Below are positions 27,025 to 34,037 of a stretch of DNA of 64,000 bases, piece by piece. This DNA is from Nocardioides halotolerans DSM 19273 (GTDB taxonomy: Bacteria > Actinomycetota > Actinomycetes > Propionibacteriales > Nocardioidaceae), in assembly GCF_000422805.1 (NCBI RefSeq), contig NZ_KE383922.1, positions 547,772 through 611,771 on the forward strand, read 5' to 3'. Below the pieces are notes generated by a model. That model was not told the DNA's origin. It searched no databases and saw only the letters and a list, made by a program, of their open reading frames with translations. The stretch's first letter is position 1, and every line of letters begins with the position of its first letter. The translations under genes were made by a program, and so were the position numbers.

Positions 27025-27930
27025 TCAGCCCCGGCCGAGCAGCGCGTTGAGGTCGCCCACCGGGCCGAGATGGCCCAGTTTGTCGGGGTTCAGGACGTTG
27101 TGGAGCGCCACGATCCGCCCGGCGTTGGCGTCCATCGTCATCACGCTGATCAGCGCGCCGTCGGCGTCCCGGGTGAGCAGGGCCGGCCGGCCGTTGGCCT
27201 CCACGAGGTCGAGCGACACCCCGAGCTGCTCGCCGCGGCGCATCAGGCCGACCAGGAACCTGGCGACGGCCACGGCTCCTGTCATCGGCTTCTGGATCGC
27301 CGGCGCCCGGCCGCCACCGTCGCCGACGAACACCACGTCCTCGGCGAGCAGGCGCTCCAGGCCGGCCAGGTCGCCGTCGCTGACCGCGGCGAGGAACTCC
27401 GAGGCCAGCCGGTCGCGCTCCTCGCGAGACGCCTCGAACCGGGGCCTGCCCTCGCTGACCCGCTTCTTCGCCCGGACGAAGATCTGCCGGCAGTTCGCCT
27501 CGGACTTCTCGACCACCGCAGTGATGTCGGCGTACTCGTAGCCGAGGACCTCGCGCAGCACGAAGACCGCCCGCTCCACCGGCGAGAGCGCCTCCAGCAG
27601 CACGAGGAACGCCGTCGACACCGTCTCGTCGGTCTCGACCCGGTGCGCGGGGTCCGCGTCGTCGGGGCCGAGGATCGGCTCGGGCAGCCAGGGACCGACG
27701 TACCGCTCGCGGCGGACCCGCGCCGAGCGCAACGTGTCGATGGCGAGCCGGGTGGTGACCGTGCTGGCGTAGGCGTCGAGGTTGTCCACGCCCTCCGGAG
27801 AGCTGCGGTGGATCCGCAGGAAGGCCTCCTGCACGACGTCCTCGGCCTCCACGACGCTGCCGAGCATCCGGTAGGCGATCGAGAACATCAGCGGGCGCAG
27901 CTCGTCGTGCGCCTGGGAGAGATCGATCAT
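27025..27930 (-). CDS. sigJ: ECF41/SigJ-type RNA polymerase sigma factor with C-terminal SnoaL-like domain
   Basis: 301 residues. Sigma region 2 (RPLMFSIAYRMLGSVVEAEDVVQEAFLRIHR) and region 4 (LSPVERAVFVLREVLGYEYADI) are followed by a SnoaL/NTF2-like domain (about 185-300) containing DGGGRAPA and the hallmark NPDKL near the C-terminus. In ECF41 sigma factors this domain takes the place of an anti-sigma factor, and the target is usually an adjacent carboxymuconolactone decarboxylase, oxidoreductase or epimerase gene. Here a divergent epimerase-like gene follows. ATG at 27930 gives the family N-terminus. The inducing signal is unknown. Confidence 0.93.
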   Translation of the reverse strand: MIDLSQAHDELRPLMFSIAYRMLGSVVEAEDVVQEAFLRIHRSSPEGVDNLDAYASTVTTRLAIDTLRSARVRRERYVGPWLPEPILGPDDADPAHRVETDETVSTAFLVLLEALSPVERAVFVLREVLGYEYADITAVVEKSEANCRQIFVRAKKRVSEGRPRFEASREERDRLASEFLAAVSDGDLAGLERLLAEDVVFVGDGGGRAPAIQKPMTGAVAVARFLVGLMRRGEQLGVSLDLVEANGRPALLTRDADGALISVMTMDANAGRIVALHNVLNPDKLGHLGPVGDLNALLGRG

Positions 27931-27977
27931 CTCGCCGTCAGCGTAGCCCCGTGATCTCCGGGATTCCTCCCGGAATC

Positions 27978-28004
27978 TGTCACAGGCGGCTCGCCGGTGC
28001 CGTC
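27978..28004 (+). promoter_or_regulatory. Predicted ECF41-dependent promoter of the epimerase gene
   Basis: TGTCACA (27978-27984), a 16-bp spacer and CGTC (28001-28004) match the ECF41 promoter form I recall from the family. The site faces the epimerase-like gene, leaving room for a short leader with the AAAGGA ribosome site at 28025-28030. No second copy faces the sigma gene. Confidence 0.8.
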
Positions 28005-28037
28005 GGAGGGGCACACGAGAATCGAAAGGAACTGATC

Positions 28038-28985
28038 ATGCGAGTCTTCATCGCCGGCGCGACCGGAGCGGTCGGAAGCCGCCTTGCGCCACTGCTCTCG
28101 GACGAGGGCCACGACGTGTTCGGGTCGAGCCGCAACGACGCCGGCCGGGCCGCTGTCGACGCGGCGGGCGCGACCGGCATCGTGATGGACCCCCTCGACG
28201 CGGGCAGCGTGCGCGAGGCGATCGCCGAGGCGAAGCCCGACGTCGTCGTCCACCAGCTCACCGCGCTGAGCGGGATGACGGGGAACCTGAAGAAGTGGGA
28301 CCAGGACTTCGCCGTGACCAACCGGCTGCGCACGGAGGGCACCGACCACCTCCTCGCGGCCGCGCGGGCCTCGGGCGTACGCCGGTTCGTCGCCCAGAGC
28401 TATGGCGGCCACTGGACCAACCAGCGCACGGGCGGGCCGGTCAAGAGCGAGGACGACCCGCTCGTGGACCGCGCCGGCAAGGAGGCGACGCAGTCGCTGC
28501 GCGCGCTCAAGCACCTGGAGCGGGTCGTCACCACGGCCGCCGGCCTCGAGGGGCTGGTGCTGCGCTACGGCAACTTCTACGGCCCGGGCAACACCCTCTC
28601 GCGCGACGGCGAGATGGGCCAGCTCGTCCGGCGCGGGAAGATCCCGGTCGTGGGCGGCGGGCGCGGCGTGTGGTCGTGGATCCACATCGACGACGCCGTC
28701 GCCGCCACCGTGGCGGCGATCGAGCGAGGCGAGCCGGGCATCTACAACGTCGTCGACGACGACCCGGCGCCGGTCTCGGACTGGCTGCCCTACCTGGCCG
28801 AGCAGCTCGGCGGCAAGAAGCCGATGCGGATCCCCGCCTGGCTGGCCCGGCCGCTCATCGGCGAGTTCGGGGTGGAGCTGATGACGTCCGTGCGCGGCTC
28901 GTCCAACGCGAAGGCCAAGCGCGAGCTCGGGTGGGCGCCGCGCTACTCCAGCTGGCGCGAAGGCTTCCGCACCGGCATCGGCTGA
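28038..28985 (+). CDS. NAD(P)-dependent epimerase/oxidoreductase (extended SDR), predicted ECF41 target
   Basis: 315 residues. An N-terminal Rossmann fold (MRVFIAGATGAVGSRL, the GxxGxxG motif), VVVHQLTAL and RRFVAQSYGGHW follow the extended or atypical SDR plan. The usual YxxxK is not obvious; LRALKHLERVV occupies the region. It resembles NAD-dependent epimerase/dehydratase proteins found next to ECF41 sigma genes. The ATG has a GAAAGGA Shine-Dalgarno and the promoter matches the ECF41 motif. Substrate unknown. Confidence 0.88.
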   Translation: MRVFIAGATGAVGSRLAPLLSDEGHDVFGSSRNDAGRAAVDAAGATGIVMDPLDAGSVREAIAEAKPDVVVHQLTALSGMTGNLKKWDQDFAVTNRLRTEGTDHLLAAARASGVRRFVAQSYGGHWTNQRTGGPVKSEDDPLVDRAGKEATQSLRALKHLERVVTTAAGLEGLVLRYGNFYGPGNTLSRDGEMGQLVRRGKIPVVGGGRGVWSWIHIDDAVAATVAAIERGEPGIYNVVDDDPAPVSDWLPYLAEQLGGKKPMRIPAWLARPLIGEFGVELMTSVRGSSNAKAKRELGWAPRYSSWREGFRTGIG

Positions 28986-29040
28986 GCCCGACGACGGGCG
29001 GTTGCCCGAGCGGTCCCGCCCGGCCGTTGCAGAATGAGGC

Positions 29041-30312
29041 GTGGTGCGGTGGTGGCGCGGCTTCCTGGAGAGGGAGCTCGCGCGCGTGCGCCGCGACGGC
29101 CGCGCGGCCGTGATGTGGTCGCTGCGCATCACCGTCGCCGCGACCACGAGCTACCTCGTGGCGTCCTGGCTGTTCCCCGGCACCGAGCCGCTGCTCGCCC
29201 CGCTGACCGCGATGCTGGTGGTGCAGGTGACGCCGCTGTCCCTGCTCGCCAGCGGGCTGGACCGCGTCGTCGCGGTCGTCGCCGGGGTGGCGCTGGCCGT
29301 GGGGTTCGCGGCCGTCGTACCCCTGGAGTGGTGGAGCCTCGGCGTCCTCATCCTGATCTCCATCACGCTCGGGCAGTTCCTCCGCCTGCGCGACAACCTG
29401 GTCGAGGTGGCCATCAGCGCGATGCTCGTCCTGGGTGTCGGGGCGATCGGCGCCGGGGCGGCGGCGTGGCAGCGCATCACCGAGACGCTCGTGGGCGCGG
29501 TGGTGGGCATCGCCGCGACGCTGGTGTTCCCGCCCAAGGTCGCCAGCTCCGACGCCGGTCGCGCGATCGACGGGCTGGCCGACGCGGTCAGCGAGCTGCT
29601 GACCCGGGCCGCCGAGGCGCTGGACACCATGGCCGACGAGGAGCCGCAGCGGCTGTCGGGTGCCGCTCGGGAGTGGCTCGACGACTCCCGGCGGATCACG
29701 CACGACATCCCGGTCGTGGGCGCCGCGCTGCTCCGCGCCGAGGAAGGTCGGCGCCTCAACGTCCGCGCCGTCCGCACGCCCCACGTCGAGCCTGGGCTCC
29801 GGCAGGGCCTGGAGGCCCTCGAGCACACGGCCGTGGCGATCCGTGGGCTGATGCGGTCGGTGTCGGAGGCCGCCGAGGGCGACTGGCTCGGCGAGGACTC
29901 CGCGGCCACGGTGCTGCGCGACCTGGCCCAGACGTTCCGCACGCTGGCCGCCGGCACAGACGCCTTCGGCGAGCTGGTGCGCCACGAGGGCGACGTCCAG
30001 GTCAGCCTCAGCCGCGACGACATCACCCGGCTCCAGGAGGCCCAGGACGGCATGGTCCGTGCCCGAGCCCACCTCGACGAGGCGCTGGCGCAGGAGTACA
30101 GCGCCGACGTCGTGGAGCTCTACGCGACCACGCGCGCCACGGTCCGGCGGCTGCAGCACGAGCTGGCGCTGGACGAGCGCGTACGCCGCCAGCTCCGGCT
30201 GCTCCCCCCGCGCCGGCTGCCCCCGAAGCCCACGATCCGTCGCCGGCCGGCGAGCGACTGGCCGGCGCCGACCGGCCCCGACGACGACACGCAGGCGCTG
30301 CCGGAGCTCTAG
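29041..30312 (+). CDS. FUSC/aromatic acid exporter family membrane protein
   Basis: 423 residues. About six membrane helices in residues 20-165 (ITVAATTSYLVASWLFPG, PLTAMLVVQVTPLS, GVLILISITLGQFL, then a conserved VGIAATLVFPP end) precede a large cytoplasmic helical region and a Pro/Arg-rich tail. This is the plan of half-size FUSC/ArAE-like proteins linked to efflux of aromatic acids in other bacteria. The GTG start follows a weak AT patch (AGAAT). The stop codon shares the tetranucleotide CTAG with the stop of the convergent HNH gene. Confidence 0.82.
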   Translation: MVRWWRGFLERELARVRRDGRAAVMWSLRITVAATTSYLVASWLFPGTEPLLAPLTAMLVVQVTPLSLLASGLDRVVAVVAGVALAVGFAAVVPLEWWSLGVLILISITLGQFLRLRDNLVEVAISAMLVLGVGAIGAGAAAWQRITETLVGAVVGIAATLVFPPKVASSDAGRAIDGLADAVSELLTRAAEALDTMADEEPQRLSGAAREWLDDSRRITHDIPVVGAALLRAEEGRRLNVRAVRTPHVEPGLRQGLEALEHTAVAIRGLMRSVSEAAEGDWLGEDSAATVLRDLAQTFRTLAAGTDAFGELVRHEGDVQVSLSRDDITRLQEAQDGMVRARAHLDEALAQEYSADVVELYATTRATVRRLQHELALDERVRRQLRLLPPRRLPPKPTIRRRPASDWPAPTGPDDDTQALPEL

Positions 30313-31712
30313 GTGCCGGAGCTCGAGGTGGGGTAGATGTCGACGCCCGGTGGGGCGTCGAGGATCATCCGGGCGTGCTGCGCGCTGATGCGTCGGGTGC
30401 CGCGGTGATCGACCAGGAAGCCGAGCCCGTGCGGGGTCAGCCAGACGTAGCGGCCCTGCCCGCACTGGCGAGCGCGGTAGCCGGCGTGGGTCTTCCACCG
30501 ATGATGTCTCCGGCCGAGCGGGCCGGAGTTGTGAGTGCCGGTCTGCGTCGGTGGGCCGCCGCGGATGTCTTGCTCGGCGTCGTAGGGGATCGGGTGGTCG
30601 TAGTCGACGTTGCGGCTGACCGAGGTGGCGTAGGGCCAGTAGTCGCCGCCGGTGATCAGGTGCACCCGCTCCTTGAGCGCGTCGGAGTGCTCGTAGGCGG
30701 TGCTGCGGACGCGGTCGGAGAGGTCGATCACCGGCTTGACGGTCAGGTCGGTGCGGGCGAGCAGCCGCTGCAGGCCGGCCAGCGTGACCGGCGCGAGCCC
30801 CTCGACGCGCGCGACGCCGGGCGCGCCCTGGATCGCGGCCTCGTGGAGGTGGACGTAGAGCACCGACCTGGGAGCCATAGGCGCGAGGTCGACCTCACGC
30901 AGGGCGTCGAGCAGGTCGGCGGGGAACGCGGTCGCTCGGCTGGGCTCGGGCGCGATCTCCTCCTGAGGGTCGCGGTGCTCGAGGAGCAGCTGCAGCAGCT
31001 CGGCAGGACGCGCCAGCCAGCCGAACGCGATCGAGCGCAGCTCGTCGGCGGCCGCCTCCGGGAACCGCGGGGCGAGGATCTCGGCCACCCTGCCCACGAT
31101 CGCCTCGACCCACATCGCGTCGCCGGCCTCGACCCGGGCGATCACCGTGCGGAGACCGAACTCGTCGGTGCGCCCCGAGGACACGTAGCGCCGGCGCCGC
31201 TCGGCCTGGGCGCGCTCCTCGTGAAGGGCGGGATCGGCCTTGATGATCGCGGCCTCGGCCACGGCCAGCACCCGGCCGCCGGACTCGTGGGCGATGATCC
31301 CGCTGATCGTCTGGTCGACGACACCGACCCGGTCGGCGGGCAGGTGCCGCGACAGCTTCGCGACCCGCCTGGCGATGCTGAGCTCCGCCGTGCCCGCCCG
31401 GCACACGGCCCACGTCCGCGGCAGCCGGTGCATCAGGTCGAGGACGTCGGCCATCGCGTTGACCGTCGCGGTGACGCCCGTGCCGCGAGCCAGCGCGATC
31501 TCACCGAGGCAGAACTCCTGCACCCCCGGCGTCCCCTCGCCGCCCAGGCACACCAGCGAGTCCCGCTCGTGCACCGGGTCACCGGAGTGCACGGCGGCCC
31601 ACTGCGCCAGCACCTGGAGGTCGCGCACCTCCGCCAGCCGACGAGCCCGCACCGCCTCCGACGAGGCGGCCAGCAGGCCGGCCTCGTCGAGGTCGGACAG
31701 GTCGTCGTTCAT
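30309..31712 (-). CDS. HNH endonuclease-type protein of the 13E12 repeat (DUF222-like) family
   Basis: 467 residues: a long helical N-terminal region (about 1-340) of the DUF222/13E12 kind and a C-terminal HNH-like nuclease motif, with NVDYDHPIPYD and, 30 residues later, HNSGPLGRRHHRWKTHAGY. Families of this type occur in many copies in mycobacteria and Nocardioides and are thought to be mobile or selfish nucleases; no biological role is proven. ATG at 31712 is preferred because TAGCGT (minus strand, 31720-31725) ends 7 nt upstream. An IS5-type remnant lies 0.4 kb upstream. Confidence 0.85.
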   Translation of the reverse strand: MNDDLSDLDEAGLLAASSEAVRARRLAEVRDLQVLAQWAAVHSGDPVHERDSLVCLGGEGTPGVQEFCLGEIALARGTGVTATVNAMADVLDLMHRLPRTWAVCRAGTAELSIARRVAKLSRHLPADRVGVVDQTISGIIAHESGGRVLAVAEAAIIKADPALHEERAQAERRRRYVSSGRTDEFGLRTVIARVEAGDAMWVEAIVGRVAEILAPRFPEAAADELRSIAFGWLARPAELLQLLLEHRDPQEEIAPEPSRATAFPADLLDALREVDLAPMAPRSVLYVHLHEAAIQGAPGVARVEGLAPVTLAGLQRLLARTDLTVKPVIDLSDRVRSTAYEHSDALKERVHLITGGDYWPYATSVSRNVDYDHPIPYDAEQDIRGGPPTQTGTHNSGPLGRRHHRWKTHAGYRARQCGQGRYVWLTPHGLGFLVDHRGTRRISAQHARMILDAPPGVDIYPTSSSGT

Positions 31713-31719
31713 GGAGATC

Positions 31720-31725
31720 ACGCTA
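31720..31725 (-). promoter_or_regulatory. -10 element (TAGCGT), leaderless promoter of the HNH gene
   Basis: TAGCGT on the minus strand lies 7 nt before ATG 31712. It excludes the longer in-frame start at 31742. Confidence 0.5.
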
Positions 31726-31742
31726 GACGCGACCACCGACAT

Positions 31743-32280
31743 CGCCCCGTCGTCGAGGCGGACCAGGCGATCCTCTGGTCTTCTCTCACTCGGGGTGTCT
31801 CCATTGGCGACGCAGTTCCCGGATCAGCCGAGTTGAGTGCGTCTGGCGGCAGGGTGGCGTAGCCGAACGTAGCGATCGCCAGCCCGACTTGGCCTCCCAC
31901 GCTGAGGCCGGCACGCAGCATCGTCGCTCGCTACGTCCGAATACGTGCGAGTGGCCGGATGAATCAGGCCTCCATGGGTCGCCGGTCAGCAGTCCGCTTG
32001 AGAGTGTGGTGCTGAAGATCAGCTCAGCTCATCCGCAGCACCACACTTCGGCGCGTCGCCACTGTTCGCACGCGGACGTGCCGCGATGAGTGCGCTCCGG
32101 ACGAGGGGGTCAGGCCGCGACTTCAACTCGAGAGTCGGCGTGTCGGCGTGCTTGCGGCCGCGCTCGCCCGGCGCGTTGAGTGCGGGCTCCAGCAGGTCCC
32201 ACTGCTCATCGGTGAGGTCACTCGCGTAGGCAGGGCCCCGCACGGTGCCTACGGCGCCCAGCCGACAGGGACACACGCAG
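31743..32280. other. 538-bp gene-poor region holding an IS remnant
   Basis: No intact gene on either strand. Base composition is slightly less GC-rich than the surroundings. The only recognisable content is the IS5-type transposase remnant (32120-32243) and an 8-bp inverted repeat CGTAGGCA/TGCCTACG at 32225-32253 overlapping its start. Confidence 0.6.
32120..32243 (-). pseudogene. IS5-family transposase, 5' remnant
   Basis: From a GTG at 32243 the minus strand reads VRGPAYASDLTDEQWDLLEP, then a GRKHAD block: the standard N-terminus of IS5-family transposases (SDLTDEQWxLLEPLL, GRKHADxR). After about 35 residues the similarity stops and no DDE catalytic core follows. No matching terminal inverted repeats or target duplication could be identified, so this is a decayed fragment. 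Confidence 0.75.
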
Positions 32281-32913
32281 TCAGAGCGTGAGCTCGTACG
32301 ACGTCCCCACCGGGCGCCAGTCCTGCGGCAGGCGGTCGTAGTAGGGCGCCAGCATCGCGGGCGGTGTGACCACCTTGCGGAAGCCACGGTCTCGCAACCT
32401 GCTCGCCCGCCGCCAGACGAACTCGCCCGGGGAGAAGTCCCGGTAGCGCGGAGTCACGTAGTCCAGCAGCACGTGGGCGACCTCGCCCTCGCCCCGGATG
32501 AGCACCACACCGACGGTCTCGTCGCCGCTCTGCACCTGGAAGGCGAGGTCGTCCTCGGTCAGGTCGCCGGCCGAGAACCCGGGCAGGGAGCGCCCGATGT
32601 CGGCCTCGTGCACACCGAGGAAGTGGCACAGGTAGGCGTCGCTCGGGCCCACCTCGAGCACCTCGTAGGCCGCCTCGGAGTGACGGTCGCGGAGCATCCT
32701 GGCGATGAAGACGACGTTGATCGCGCTGGTGGCCACGTTCATCCCGACCATCGGCCAGACCGCCAGGAGTGCGTTGAAGGTCACCAGGATCACCGACGCG
32801 CCCAGGTTGAGCAGGCGGAACCGCAGCACGCGGGTCTGCAGCAGCGAGACGATGAGCAGCGCACTACCGAGCCAGCCGAACAGGTCGAGCCAGTGCTCAG
32901 CGAGCCAGGTCAC
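32281..32913 (-). CDS. Membrane protein with YgjV-like N-terminus and soluble GNAT-like C-terminus
   Basis: 210 residues. Three membrane helices (about 10-80; LFGWLGSALLIVSLLQTRV, LLNLGASVILVTFNALLAVW, GMNVATSAINVVFIARML) resemble the YgjV inner-membrane family. The C-terminal half (about 95-210) is soluble and ends with FVWRRASRLRDRGFRKVVTP, which resembles the end of an acetyltransferase fold without a clear acetyl-CoA loop. Function unknown. The GTG has TAGCCT (minus strand, 32920-32925) 6 nt upstream. Confidence 0.75.
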   Translation of the reverse strand: MTWLAEHWLDLFGWLGSALLIVSLLQTRVLRFRLLNLGASVILVTFNALLAVWPMVGMNVATSAINVVFIARMLRDRHSEAAYEVLEVGPSDAYLCHFLGVHEADIGRSLPGFSAGDLTEDDLAFQVQSGDETVGVVLIRGEGEVAHVLLDYVTPRYRDFSPGEFVWRRASRLRDRGFRKVVTPPAMLAPYYDRLPQDWRPVGTSYELTL

Positions 32914-32922
32914 CCCTGAAGG

Positions 32923-34017
32923 CTACTGAGGTACGGCGCGCGCCCGGTCGGCCGATGCGTCGTACCAGCGCAGCACGCGCAGGGCCCGCAAGGTGTTCCA
33001 CCGGCTGGGCGTGCCGTCGGGCTCCTCGAACCGGAAGTGGACCGCGCCGGCGTGGGTGTTCTCGAGCAGCCAACGCCCGTCGGGTCGGCGCTTGGCGCGC
33101 ACGCACTCGATCGCCTCGGCCAGCCGCGGATCGGGAGTGCCACCACGCAGGGCGAAGTACTCCGTGGCCTTGAGCAGGTCGTAGTGCCAGCGCGGAGGAT
33201 AGGCGAACGACGTCCACCTCGGATCCACCACCTCACCCGTGCGCAACGACCGGAGAAGGCTGCGCCGGAGCAGGTACTCCTCCCCGTCTCGGCGCGCCTG
33301 GCGCACCTCCTCGGTGCCGCCGGTGTGGCGCTCCCACCTCAGGAGGGCGTCGACCACGTCCAGGGTGCTCGCGAACGACGACGGCGCCGGGCGTGTCTCG
33401 GCCCAGCAGTTCCACCCGCCGTCCGGCATCTGGTCGGCCACGAGCCGTTCGACCACCGGTCCGACGTCGACGCCCAGGTAGGTCCCGATCACGATCGTGC
33501 CGGCGTTGATGCAGCAGTCCACCTCGCCGGCGAAGAAGGGCAGCCCGTCGTACTCCCAGCGGCAGTTCCGGGCCACCAGCCGGGCGGTCTCCTGCATCAC
33601 GGGGCTCTCCCGGGGCACGCCCAGAGCGCACAGGTCGCGCAAGACCGGATACGTCGCGGTCCATGGCTGGCCGGCGGGTTCGGGATCGGGATCGGGCGAC
33701 GGCCACGGCGGAGGCGGCTCGCCGGCAGCCAGAGCCCGCGCGGTTGCCAGGGCGAACGCCGCCGTGTCCGGGAAGCAGGCGCCGTTCGCCCACAGGCCGT
33801 CAGGAGCGCGCCGCGCCAGCAGCCGCGCACCCCAGCCCTCGCGCTCCACCCGTGACCGCTCGGTCGCGACCTCCGTCTCCGAGCCGTCGACGAGGTCGCG
33901 CAACACCTGCCAGCGGATGGCGGGATCGCCCTGCAGCAGCCACCGCACCACCGGGTCGTCCTCGACCAGCGGCGCCGTTCGTGGCCGGAAAGGACCCGGG
34001 TCTTCCGTCCGCTCCAT
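32923..34017 (-). CDS. Prenyltransferase/squalene-cyclase-like alpha-toroid protein
   Basis: 364 residues. Repeated helical segments with aromatic QW-like turns (DGLWANGACFPDTAAF, DQMPDGGWNCWAE, RRPDGRWLLENTHAG) fit the alpha/alpha-barrel shared by squalene-hopene cyclases and prenyltransferase beta subunits. The catalytic DxDD motif of true cyclases is not visible, and the length is about half that of a cyclase, so a binding or unknown enzymatic role is more likely. ATG follows TAGCGT (minus strand, 34024-34029) by 6 nt. Confidence 0.75.
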   Translation of the reverse strand: MERTEDPGPFRPRTAPLVEDDPVVRWLLQGDPAIRWQVLRDLVDGSETEVATERSRVEREGWGARLLARRAPDGLWANGACFPDTAAFALATARALAAGEPPPPWPSPDPDPEPAGQPWTATYPVLRDLCALGVPRESPVMQETARLVARNCRWEYDGLPFFAGEVDCCINAGTIVIGTYLGVDVGPVVERLVADQMPDGGWNCWAETRPAPSSFASTLDVVDALLRWERHTGGTEEVRQARRDGEEYLLRRSLLRSLRTGEVVDPRWTSFAYPPRWHYDLLKATEYFALRGGTPDPRLAEAIECVRAKRRPDGRWLLENTHAGAVHFRFEEPDGTPSRWNTLRALRVLRWYDASADRARAVPQ

Positions 34018-34037
34018 CCCTGAACGCTAGACGGAGG

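Noticed and set aside
32225..32253. Treating the 8-bp inverted repeat as an intact IS terminal repeat
   Set aside because: The arms are close together and overlap the transposase start; no matching distal end was found.
32923..34017. Calling the toroid protein a squalene-hopene cyclase
   Set aside because: About half the expected length and no DxDD catalytic motif visible.
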